From NCBI RefSeq assembly GCF_002224225.1, contig NZ_NJGG01000001.1:1-64000 (forward strand): a stretch of 64,000 nt of DNA, given 5' to 3'. Origin of the DNA: Polynucleobacter cosmopolitanus. GTDB taxonomy: Bacteria > Pseudomonadota > Gammaproteobacteria > Burkholderiales > Burkholderiaceae. A program made the position numbers and the translations under genes. Below are positions 44,568-52,805 of this stretch, in pieces. The notes beneath the pieces were generated by a model. That model did not search any database. It saw only the letters and a program-made list of their open reading frames with translations, and had not been told where the DNA came from. Each line of letters begins with the position of its first letter. Positions within the stretch are counted from its first letter, which is position 1.

Positions 44568-44594
44568 TCAATCTTTACCCAAACAGGTCGTTAA
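44568..44594 (+). promoter_or_regulatory. Candidate sigma-28 promoter of flgM
   Basis: TCAA-N15-GTCGTTAA, 35 bp before the flgM ATG. The -10 box is identical to that before the gene at 8315, and the position is as expected for the known class III flgM promoter. Confidence 0.5.
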
Positions 44595-44629
44595 TAACTC
44601 AAGACATAGTTTAAATAGTTGGAGATAAG

Positions 44630-44944
44630 ATGAAAATTAACCAAATTAACACCCAAGCTGTTGATTCCAAATTAGTTTCTTCTGAAAAGAAGAAAGCTGA
44701 TTCTGTAAGCTCATCTCCAGTAAATTCGACTCCCATCGGGCCAGAGGCCAGTGTCAACATCTCATCCAATGCCAAAAAAGTGAGCAATATCAATGGCGCA
44801 GATGCGGTATTTGACACCACAAAAGTTTCTGAGATCAAGGCAGCTATTTCTAGCGGTCAATTCAAGGTGAATGCTGAATTAGTGGCAGATGGCCTCATTT
44901 CAACCGTGAAAGACTTGATTCAAACTCAATCTTACAAAGCTTAA
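44630..44944 (+). CDS. flgM: Anti-sigma-28 factor FlgM
   Basis: 104 residues. The N-terminal half is disordered and Ser-rich. The C-terminal helices VFDTTKVSEIKAAISSGQFKVNAELVADGLISTVKDLI match the FlgM sigma-binding region. FlgM holds FliA inactive until it is exported through the finished hook. A GGAG ribosome binding site precedes it. It lies 7 bp before flgN. Confidence 0.94.
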   Translation: MKINQINTQAVDSKLVSSEKKKADSVSSSPVNSTPIGPEASVNISSNAKKVSNINGADAVFDTTKVSEIKAAISSGQFKVNAELVADGLISTVKDLIQTQSYKA

Positions 44945-44951
44945 ACTGTGT

Positions 44952-45425
44952 ATGAATGATCCAGTATCTGTCATATTAGATCATTTAAAAGTTGAGTTAG
45001 AACTCTCTGAAAAGCTCTTCTTAATTCTTCAAAAAGAAGAAAAATCCCTAATAAACAATGATTTAACTCAGTTAGAGAGCATCTCAACTGAGAAATCTCA
45101 ATTAATAAGCGATTACTTACTTACTCGCGATATTCGCTGGAAAAAACTATCATCAGCAGATATTGACCTAAAAGAAGCTGAATTTGAGCAGTGGGTTATC
45201 TCCCAAAAAAATGAGCCCTTACACAATATTTGGTCAAAATTAAATCAAGTTTTGGCCAATTCACAGCAAATAAATCGCACAAACGGCCTGATTATTCACC
45301 AATTAAGCACAAAAAATCAGCGCGCAATTGCAATATTATTAGGGCAAGATGACTCAAATGGACTGTATGGATCGTCAGGACAAAGCTTGAGTTCATCGAA
45401 CTTCAACAAAATCACGGGTTATTGA
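44952..45425 (+). CDS. flgN: FlgK/FlgL chaperone FlgN
   Basis: 157 residues, all-helical: LDHLKVELELSEKLFLILQKEEKSLINNDLTQLESISTEKSQLI at the N-terminus is the FlgN pattern. NRTNGLIIHQLSTKNQRAIAIL and the C-terminal LYGSSGQ match the family (the LYGxxG tail is common). It guides the hook-junction proteins to export. Confidence 0.9.
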   Translation: MNDPVSVILDHLKVELELSEKLFLILQKEEKSLINNDLTQLESISTEKSQLISDYLLTRDIRWKKLSSADIDLKEAEFEQWVISQKNEPLHNIWSKLNQVLANSQQINRTNGLIIHQLSTKNQRAIAILLGQDDSNGLYGSSGQSLSSSNFNKITGY

Positions 45426-45562
45426 TTTAAAGATTTATGCCGTAAGATTTTATCGTAGGAAAATGTAGGAAAATTGCACTTTAATTTGTAAGTGTGTTAG
45501 CCTTAGGGTGAATGAATTTATCTGTTCGATAAATAACACAATAAGTAAATAACTAACTAAAA

Positions 45563-46198
45563 ATGAATAAAAGAGCTGTAATTATTGATGATCATGTGAT
45601 CATCAGGCAAAGCTTAAAAGCTTTGATCAATACAATTCCTGATCTTGAAGCCATGGCTGAAGGATCAAATCCCGCAGGCATATTAGAGATTTGTGAAAAA
45701 AATCAACCTGATATCTTGCTGATGGATATTTCATTTCCAGAGCATAACGGCATTGATTTCATTAAGAATATCAAAAAATACTATCCGAAAATATCGATTT
45801 TGGTCGTATCAACCCACCCTGAACAACTTTATGCACTCAAAGCCATCAAAGCTGGAGCATCGGGATATATCAATAAATCTCAAGCACTTGAAGATTATTT
45901 GACTGCGGTCGAAATGGTTTTAGAGGGTAAAAATTACATTAATCCAGCAGTATCTCAGTTGATGTCACAAAGTTATCAAGATGGTGGCAGCAAAGACGGC
46001 ATCAATAATTTATCAACCAGAGAATTGCAAACACTTCAGCTCTTAGCATCAAGCTTAACTGTGACCAAGATTGCTGAAAAATTGAACTTATCCGTTAAAA
46101 CCGTCAGCATGTACAGAAGCCGTCTTTTGGCAAAGCTGAACCTTCAAAATAACTCTGAATTAATCTTATTCGCCATTAAAAATAAGATCGTTGATTAA
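45563..46198 (+). CDS. NarL/FixJ-type response regulator
   Basis: 211 residues. The receiver domain occupies ~1-120, with acidic D9 and D10 (IIDDH), phospho-acceptor aspartate in ILLMDISFPE (D54) and K103 in INKSQ. The LuxR-type HTH covers ~145-207 (LSTRELQTLQLLASSLTVTKIAEKLNLSVKTVSMYRSRLLAKL). There is no cognate kinase next to it; the hybrid kinase and Hpt genes 6-7 kb downstream are candidate partners. It lies between flgN and flhB on the same strand with its own upstream spacer, so it may control flagellar genes. Confidence 0.93.
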   Translation: MNKRAVIIDDHVIIRQSLKALINTIPDLEAMAEGSNPAGILEICEKNQPDILLMDISFPEHNGIDFIKNIKKYYPKISILVVSTHPEQLYALKAIKAGASGYINKSQALEDYLTAVEMVLEGKNYINPAVSQLMSQSYQDGGSKDGINNLSTRELQTLQLLASSLTVTKIAEKLNLSVKTVSMYRSRLLAKLNLQNNSELILFAIKNKIVD

Positions 46199-46341
46199 GC
46201 TTAAAGAGCAACATTTAGGCATGCCTTAAATAGCGGTCAATAAACAAAGCTTTTCAAGTCATTCCAGACGCTAAGTTCCTGAATAATATCAACATAGTCT
46301 GAGTTGAAGAATATTTGAGTGAACTCAGCTAGGAGAAGATT

Positions 46342-47526
46342 TTGGCTGAAGAAAGTGATTTAGAAAAAACCGAGTCGGCGTCCCCCCGACGATTAGAAAA
46401 AGCACGCGAGTCTGGCGATGTTCCTCGCTCGACAGAATTTTCAACATTCTTCATTTTGCTAGCAGGCACCATCGCGATTTGGTTAATTGGTGACAGCCTA
46501 GTAAAAAATCTTCAAGCTGGCATGAGTCAGACATTAAGTTTTGCCAGAATCAAAGAATTAAATTCGGCAGAAATATTTTTAAGTTATCAAACCTTTTTAA
46601 TTGATCTAGGCATCACTTTCTTTCCATTGCTAGGAATTATTTTCTTGGCTGCAGTTGGTGCTCCATTGTTCATTGGTGGCTGGACATTTTCAGCAGAGAA
46701 ACTCATTCCAAGCTTTGAAAAACTAAATCCCATTCAAGGCATCAGTAATATTTTTTCAATCAACTCTTTGGTTGAATTATTAAAAGCAATTTTAAAAACA
46801 GTGTTTATTGGATTTGCTTCTTGGTTACTGGTCAGTTCGCAGCTTGATAGCATTCATTCTTTGCTATCAAAAAGTATTCAAGAAAGTAGTGGCCAACAGG
46901 GATACATTATTTTGTGGTGCCTGACATTCATGGTGGTTTCACTATCTGTCATCAGCATGATCGATGTTCCATATCAAATTTACAGATACACAGATAAATT
47001 GAAAATGTCTCGGCAAGAGCTAAGAGATGAGTCAAAGGAAACTGAAGGTAACCCTGAAATAAAAGCAAAAATAAGAGCGCAACAAAGAGAGATGTCACGT
47101 CGCAGAATGATGTCTAAGGTACCTAGTGCAGATGTCGTCATCACCAACCCAACGCATTACTCAGTTGCTTTGCAATACCCAGATAACTCAAACAAAGCCC
47201 CCATCATTTTGGCAAAGGGTCAAGGTGAAGTTGCCTTGAAGATTCGTGAGTTAGCAAAAGAAAATAATATTGAAATTGTGGAAGTGCCTCCATTGGCTCG
47301 TGCGCTCTACAAGCATGCTGAGCTAGACCAGGAGATACCAAGTGCGTTATTCACTGCGGTGGCACAAGTACTAGCTTATGTTTTTCAGCTTCGTATTTAT
47401 CAAAAACAAGGTGGCACACAACCACAAAAACCAACTCAAATTGCCATACCAGCTGGCATGGATATTTTAGAAGCTCCTTCCAGTCCTGATCTTAATAAAC
47501 AACCGAGAGTAATGAGCCCTGCATGA
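46342..47526 (+). CDS. flhB: Export switch protein FlhB
   Basis: 394 residues from a TTG start fixed by AGGAG 6 nt upstream. The N-terminus (ESDLEKTESASPRRLEKARESGDVPRSTE) is typical. Four membrane helices follow, then the cytoplasmic tail with the autocleavage motif NPTH at 269-272, exactly as in Salmonella. Cleavage there switches export from hook to filament substrates. It overlaps flhA by 4 bp. Confidence 0.97.
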   Translation: MAEESDLEKTESASPRRLEKARESGDVPRSTEFSTFFILLAGTIAIWLIGDSLVKNLQAGMSQTLSFARIKELNSAEIFLSYQTFLIDLGITFFPLLGIIFLAAVGAPLFIGGWTFSAEKLIPSFEKLNPIQGISNIFSINSLVELLKAILKTVFIGFASWLLVSSQLDSIHSLLSKSIQESSGQQGYIILWCLTFMVVSLSVISMIDVPYQIYRYTDKLKMSRQELRDESKETEGNPEIKAKIRAQQREMSRRRMMSKVPSADVVITNPTHYSVALQYPDNSNKAPIILAKGQGEVALKIRELAKENNIEIVEVPPLARALYKHAELDQEIPSALFTAVAQVLAYVFQLRIYQKQGGTQPQKPTQIAIPAGMDILEAPSSPDLNKQPRVMSPA

Positions 47527-49592
47527 ACTTTAGTGAATTACTCAAAACCATCAAAGGCAAAAGCTTAGCTGCGCCAATCATTGTTGTTCTGATTTTAGGA
47601 ATGATGGTATTACCTGTACCGCCATTCATCTTGGATGTACTTTTCACTTTCAATATTGCTCTATCAATCATTGTTCTCTTAACAGCCCTCTACACGGTAA
47701 GACCACTCGACTTCATGGTCTTCCCAACGGTGTTGTTGGTTACAACGATTTTGAGACTGGCATTGAACGTTGCCTCAACGCGAGTCGTGCTGAGTGATGG
47801 TCACACCGGGCCAGGCGCCGCAGGAAAAGTCATTGAATCTTTTGGTAACTTTTTAATCGCTGGTGATTATTTGGTCGGAGCCATTGTTTTTATCATTTTG
47901 ACAATCATCAACTTTGTGGTGATCACAAAAGGTGCTGGTCGTATTGCTGAAGTTGGCGCTAGATTTGCATTAGATGCTATGCCAGGTAAGCAAATGGCCA
48001 TTGATGCTGATTTAAACGCTGGCATGATTGGCGAAGCAGAAGCCAGAAAGAGAAGAACTGAAGTTGGTCAAGAGGCTGAGTTTTATGGCGCCATGGATGG
48101 TGCGAGTAAGTACGTGCGAGGCGATGCAGTAGCGGGCATCATCATCACAATCATTAACATCATTGGCGGCGTAGCCATTGGAATGCTTCAACATAACTTG
48201 GCATTCTCAAAAGCAATGGATACCTATCTATTACTTGCGATTGGTGATGGATTGGTCGCTCAAATACCATCTCTCATTATCTCTCTAGCAGCCGGTGCCG
48301 TTGTTTCAAGGGTTGCTAGCGATCAAGATATTGGCAGTCAATTGGCCAATCAAGTGTTTATGAGGCCAGAAGTTCTTTATATCACCGCCATCATTATTGG
48401 AAGTCTAGGACTCATTCCTGGAATGCCAAACTTAGCATTTTTATTATTCTCAGGAATCATTGCTGGCCTGGGCTACAACCTCTCAAGGAAAGCAAAATTA
48501 GCCGAGACACAATCTAATGAAGCGGTCATTGCTCCACCTATTGAGATGGAGGAAGCAAGTTGGAAAGATGTATCCCCCTTACACGTTTTAGGCTTAGAGG
48601 TTGGTTATCGCCTCATTAACTTGGTTGATAAGAATCAAAATGGTGAGTTATTAAGGCGCATCAAGGGCATACGTAAAAAGTTTGCCCAGGAAATAGGCTT
48701 TCTTCCACCCACCGTTCATATCAGAGATAACCTTGAACTTCGTCCAAATGCATACAGAATCACCCTCAAAGGTGTTGAGGTTGGTTTTGGCGAATCAAAT
48801 GCAAATCAATTCATGGCCATTAATCCAGGCATGGTCACAGGCACCTTACCGGGAACCCCAACAAAAGATCCAGCATTCGGACTAGATGCCACATGGATTG
48901 ATGCCAGCCTTCAAGAACACGCTCAATCATTGGGTTATACAGTGGTTGATGCTGGCACAGTCATTGCCACACACCTTAACCACATCATGTCTTCCCATGC
49001 TGCAGAGCTACTTGGTCGTCAAGAAGTACAAACCTTGGTAGAACATATCGGAAAAGAATCAACGAAATTTATCGAAGATTTGGTTCCAAAAGTTATCCCT
49101 CTTACAACATTGCAAAAAGTACTACAGAACCTTCTTGAAGAAGGTGTTCATATCCGGGATATCTACACAATCATTGAGAGCATTTCAGAAAATATCGGTA
49201 AATCTCAAGATCCAATTTATTTAACATCAGTCGTTCGAATTGCTATTGGTCGAGCGATCGTCAATCAAATCTCTCCTGGATCTCAAGAGATTCCAGTCAT
49301 GACTTTGGATACACAGCTTGAAAAACTACTATTACAGGCTGTTATGAATAATTCAGATGAAAGCGCCATTGAACCAGGCTTGGCTGAGACTCTGACAAAC
49401 GAAACAACAAAGGCAACAAGAATTCAAGAGGACCTTGGATTCACACCGATACTTTTGGTGCCGGGGCCCATGAGAAGCATGCTGTCTCAATTTTTAAGGC
49501 GCAAGTTGCCACAACTGAAAGTTTTATCTCATTCAGAACTACCAAGCACAAGAAATATTAGAGTAACAAATCTCATAGGAGCACTAGGATGA
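47523..49592 (+). CDS. flhA: Export gate protein FlhA
   Basis: 689 residues, standard length. Eight N-terminal membrane helices include FMVFPTVLLVTTILRLALNVASTRVVLSDGH and the conserved loop MPGKQMAIDADLNAGMIGEAEARKRR. The C-terminal cytoplasmic domain (~350-689) binds chaperones and substrates. FlhA is the export motor. It overlaps flhB and flhF by 4 bp each. Confidence 0.98.
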   Translation: MNFSELLKTIKGKSLAAPIIVVLILGMMVLPVPPFILDVLFTFNIALSIIVLLTALYTVRPLDFMVFPTVLLVTTILRLALNVASTRVVLSDGHTGPGAAGKVIESFGNFLIAGDYLVGAIVFIILTIINFVVITKGAGRIAEVGARFALDAMPGKQMAIDADLNAGMIGEAEARKRRTEVGQEAEFYGAMDGASKYVRGDAVAGIIITIINIIGGVAIGMLQHNLAFSKAMDTYLLLAIGDGLVAQIPSLIISLAAGAVVSRVASDQDIGSQLANQVFMRPEVLYITAIIIGSLGLIPGMPNLAFLLFSGIIAGLGYNLSRKAKLAETQSNEAVIAPPIEMEEASWKDVSPLHVLGLEVGYRLINLVDKNQNGELLRRIKGIRKKFAQEIGFLPPTVHIRDNLELRPNAYRITLKGVEVGFGESNANQFMAINPGMVTGTLPGTPTKDPAFGLDATWIDASLQEHAQSLGYTVVDAGTVIATHLNHIMSSHAAELLGRQEVQTLVEHIGKESTKFIEDLVPKVIPLTTLQKVLQNLLEEGVHIRDIYTIIESISENIGKSQDPIYLTSVVRIAIGRAIVNQISPGSQEIPVMTLDTQLEKLLLQAVMNNSDESAIEPGLAETLTNETTKATRIQEDLGFTPILLVPGPMRSMLSQFLRRKLPQLKVLSHSELPSTRNIRVTNLIGALG

Positions 49593-50806
49593 AAGTTCAA
49601 CGATTCATAGGATCAACTAGTGGGGAAACGCTGGATCATGTCAGAAATGCATTAGGGCCTAATGCAATGATTCTTTCCAATAGAAGTATCGAGGAAGGTA
49701 TAGAAATCCTGGCCTGTAGTGAAAATGACTTTAAAGATGTGGTTCATAGGCATGACCCAGAAATACAGCCTATCAATAAGACCGTCTTCCCTAAGCCTCA
49801 ATCTCCAATCATTATCAACACCACCTCCACTCCCACATTTGACATGAGTGACTTCATGGGGGAAATTAGGTCGATAAGAGATTCTCTACAAGCTCAAATT
49901 TCAGAATTATCTTGGGGCAAACTCCAAGAGCAGAATCCCATTAAATCAGAATTACTCAGAGAGCTTTTTGGACTTGGATTCAGTGCCAGTCTTTCTAGGT
50001 ATCTGATAGAGAAATCTCCACTGGAACTTGATAAATACCAAACACTAGAGTGGATGAAAAACTGCTTAGTAAGAAATATATCTACATTACCGAATGAAGA
50101 TGAATTTTTAGACCAAGGCGGGGTTTATGCCCTGGTTGGCCCAACAGGTGTTGGCAAAACAACCACGACGGCAAAAATTGCAGCCCGTTATGTCATGCGC
50201 CATGGCTCAAGTAATTTAGCCTTGATCACAACAGATGGCTACAGAATTGGTGCTGAGGAACAACTGCGTATTTATGGAAAGATTCTTGGCGTCATGGTTC
50301 ACTCAGTCAAAGATGAAGCGGACTTAAATCTTGCCCTAAATCAATTGAAATCTAAACACATGGTTCTTATTGATACTGTTGGCATGAGTCAAAGAGACCA
50401 AAAGGTGAGCGAGCAGATCGCCATGCTTTCCGCAACAGATGTGGCACTCAAACGTTTACTGTGCGTCAATGCAACAACGAATATTGAAACACTGTATGAG
50501 GTGGTCAGTGCATACAGCGGTTCAGGACTTGACGGATGCGTACTAACCAAGATTGATGAAGCAGTTAATCTTGGCAATGCCCTAGATGTCATCATTAGAC
50601 AAAAACTAAGACTCTACTATCTCAGTACCGGTCAAAGAGTTCCTGAGGATATCAGCGCAGTAAATCCGAGTGAATTAATTAATCAGGCTTTTGTGGTCAA
50701 TAAGTTCACCAGCGCAACTCTCTATGAAGAAGTTGAGTTACCCGCTATAGCCTCAACCAGCCAACAAATCCTAACTCAAAAAACATCTGCTTATGTTAAA
50801 TCTTAA
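49589..50806 (+). CDS. flhF: SRP-type GTPase FlhF
   Basis: 405 residues. A short basic N-terminal region and linker (~1-120) precede the NG domain. G1 is VGPTGVGKTTTTAK at ~185-198, then ALITTDGYRIGAEEQLRIYGKILG, DTVGMSQRD and LTKIDEA. FlhF sets flagellar number and polar position in many bacteria. It overlaps flhA by 4 bp and flhG by 14 bp. Confidence 0.95.
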   Translation: MKVQRFIGSTSGETLDHVRNALGPNAMILSNRSIEEGIEILACSENDFKDVVHRHDPEIQPINKTVFPKPQSPIIINTTSTPTFDMSDFMGEIRSIRDSLQAQISELSWGKLQEQNPIKSELLRELFGLGFSASLSRYLIEKSPLELDKYQTLEWMKNCLVRNISTLPNEDEFLDQGGVYALVGPTGVGKTTTTAKIAARYVMRHGSSNLALITTDGYRIGAEEQLRIYGKILGVMVHSVKDEADLNLALNQLKSKHMVLIDTVGMSQRDQKVSEQIAMLSATDVALKRLLCVNATTNIETLYEVVSAYSGSGLDGCVLTKIDEAVNLGNALDVIIRQKLRLYYLSTGQRVPEDISAVNPSELINQAFVVNKFTSATLYEEVELPAIASTSQQILTQKTSAYVKS

Positions 50807-51641
50807 GGATCAAGCAGAGGGTCTTAGGACCCTATTGGGAAACCGAGGCAATAAGAGCTTTATAGTTCTTTCAGCACTCAATCCTATTGATAGAAATGCC
50901 ATTTTATTGAATATAAGCGCTGCCATTATTCATGGCGGTGAATCGGTCAATCTAATTGATGCCAATAGAAATTCCGATGGCATCAGCTCAATCTTAAAAA
51001 ATAAACCAGCCAACTCGCCAGCTAAAACAAATAATTATTTGTCTTTAATCACCCCATCAATTAAAAGTAATGTAAACAGGATTGGGGTTACCAAAGTTTT
51101 TAAAACTGCAGAGGCCCCAGAAAACCAACTCAGGCCTTTAAATGAAATACTGAGCTTGATTGAAGAAAACACTGAGCAATGCACGATTTCATTCATTGAT
51201 ATTGATATTAATGATGAAATTACAGAACACCTAGAGGAAATAACTGGTGGCCAAGTGATCGTTTTAGTGAACAATCAAGAAAATTCAATCAAAAAGGCCT
51301 ACACACTTCTTAAGAAATTAAGCAAAAAGATTTCAGAACTGAAGGTGTACATAGTGGTCAATGGCAGTGACAAGGAAGAATCTCAGTTGATTCAAAGAAA
51401 TATCGCAATAACCGCAAGTAATTATTTATCAATATCCATAGCTTCACTGGGCAATATCATCCACGATGAAGACTTGGCAAAAGCGAGCAAAATTGGTAAA
51501 TCAGTGTTTGAGACTTCTCCGGAATCACAATCAGTTGATGTCTTTAAGGAAATAGCCAGCAACATACTCAAAGAACCAACAATCACAAGAAAATCTCAAG
51601 TATCGCTCTCTGAGAACTATCACCCCATAGAGGTACAGTGA
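50793..51641 (+). CDS. flhG: FlhG/MinD-like protein lacking the P-loop
   Basis: 282 residues in the position of flhG. The fold pattern of a MinD-type ATPase is visible (SFIVLSALNPIDRNAILLNISAAIIHGG, NLIDANRNSDGISSIL, IVLVNNQENSIKKAYTLLKKL). The KGGxGKT P-loop is replaced by ALNPIDRNA, the acidic DxD after strand 2 by DANRN, and the DTG-type switch II by DIDINDE. It is therefore unlikely to hydrolyse ATP. FlhG normally limits flagellar number with FlhF. It overlaps flhF by 14 bp and fliA by 4 bp, so it is under the same translation control. Confidence 0.75.
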   Translation: MLNLKDQAEGLRTLLGNRGNKSFIVLSALNPIDRNAILLNISAAIIHGGESVNLIDANRNSDGISSILKNKPANSPAKTNNYLSLITPSIKSNVNRIGVTKVFKTAEAPENQLRPLNEILSLIEENTEQCTISFIDIDINDEITEHLEEITGGQVIVLVNNQENSIKKAYTLLKKLSKKISELKVYIVVNGSDKEESQLIQRNIAITASNYLSISIASLGNIIHDEDLAKASKIGKSVFETSPESQSVDVFKEIASNILKEPTITRKSQVSLSENYHPIEVQ

Positions 51642-52387
51642 TGTACGACTCAAAGGGGCGCACAATCAAAGAAGAGGTATTGACCAAACACACCCCCATG
51701 GTCAAAAAGTTAGCTCATCAACTGAAAGCCAAGCTACCCCCCAATATCGAAGTAGATGATCTGATACAAGCAGGGATGATTGGCCTATTGGATGCTTTAT
51801 CTAAATATGAGGAAACAGTTCAAGCTCAGTTTGAAACATATGCCGTCCAAAGAATCCGTGGGGCAATGCTTGATCAACTGAGGGAAAATGATTGGATGCC
51901 ACGCGGAACGCGTAAAAACATGAAAAAAATTGAGTTGGTACTCAATGAACTACAACAAGAGTATTCTAGACATCCAACCGAGATTGAAACTGCTAAAAAG
52001 CTGAAGGTATCACTGAAAGAGTATCAAAAGATGCTTTCTGAAGGCGCAGGCCACCAGTTAGTCTACTTTGATGACTTTAATGGGGGTGGTGGAGAAGATA
52101 GCGATCATTTTCTGGATAGATTTTATTCCGACACATCAAGCGATCCATTGCAAGCTCTTATAAATCATGGATTTCGTGCTGCAGTTATCAAAGCGATTGA
52201 AAACCTTCCAGAGAGAGAAAAGTTGTTAATGGGTCTCTATTACGAGCAAGAATTGAACTTAAAAGAAATTGGTGTCGTTTTAGAAATCTCAGAATCAAGA
52301 GTCTCACAAATTCATAGCCAAGCAATTGCTCGTATGCGTGGTGTTTTAAGAAATCAGAAATGGACAGGTTTATCCAGCAATACGTAA
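51638..52387 (+). CDS. fliA: Flagellar sigma factor FliA (sigma-28)
   Basis: 249 residues. Region 2 has VDDLIQAGMIGLLDALSKYEETVQAQFETYAVQRIRGAMLDQLRENDWMPRG, region 3 RHPTEIETAKKLKVS, and region 4 ENLPEREKLLMGLYYEQELNLKEIGVVLEISESRVSQIHSQAI. It directs class III flagellar transcription. The candidate target boxes in this window have an A-to-T change at -10 position 5, which can be compared with this protein's region 2.4. It overlaps flhG by 4 bp. Confidence 0.97.
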   Translation: MMYDSKGRTIKEEVLTKHTPMVKKLAHQLKAKLPPNIEVDDLIQAGMIGLLDALSKYEETVQAQFETYAVQRIRGAMLDQLRENDWMPRGTRKNMKKIELVLNELQQEYSRHPTEIETAKKLKVSLKEYQKMLSEGAGHQLVYFDDFNGGGGEDSDHFLDRFYSDTSSDPLQALINHGFRAAVIKAIENLPEREKLLMGLYYEQELNLKEIGVVLEISESRVSQIHSQAIARMRGVLRNQKWTGLSSNT

Positions 52388-52412
52388 TAACCCATTCGAT
52401 CTAAGCCTAAAG

Positions 52413-52802
52413 ATGATGCAAACGAAGAAACTCAATTTATCGGCCACAAAAAATGATGATGGATTGTGGGATGACGATCGCGTGATGAGTTGCTGCCTAT
52501 TAATATCTAAAAGCTCTTATCAAAAAATAGTTGTAGATTTTTTTGAGAAAAATCATCGGGTTGATTTTTTAATTACTGCCTTAGAGGATGAAAAATCATC
52601 TGCCATTCTTCAGGAATGTCACGCCCTTAAAGGGGCAACATCAATGATTGGACTGATTGGATTCAATGTTCTTATTGAATCAATAGAGCAATCCGTTAAC
52701 AGAAATGATTTTTTGAATAAAAAAGAGATGATTGAAAATCTCAAGAATATACTCAATAGAAGCAAAGCCAGATTTTATAAAGATAACCAAAGTAAAGAGT
52801 AA
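52413..52802 (+). CDS. Stand-alone Hpt (histidine phosphotransfer) protein
   Basis: 129 residues. The Hpt motif ECHALKGATSMIGL places the phospho-accepting His at residue 70, in a helical bundle (~35-120). It has no kinase or receiver domain. It lies 3 bp before a hybrid kinase gene, which has a receiver domain but no Hpt, so it should take phosphate from that receiver and pass it to a response regulator (probably the one at 45563, inference). Confidence 0.85.
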   Translation: MMQTKKLNLSATKNDDGLWDDDRVMSCCLLISKSSYQKIVVDFFEKNHRVDFLITALEDEKSSAILQECHALKGATSMIGLIGFNVLIESIEQSVNRNDFLNKKEMIENLKNILNRSKARFYKDNQSKE

Positions 52803-52805
52803 AAA

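Noticed and set aside
45525..45532. TTCGATAA before the response regulator as a sigma-28 -10 box
   Set aside because: The sequence 15 bp upstream is GGGT, not a -35 match. GCCGTAAG at 45439 likewise lacks a good -35.
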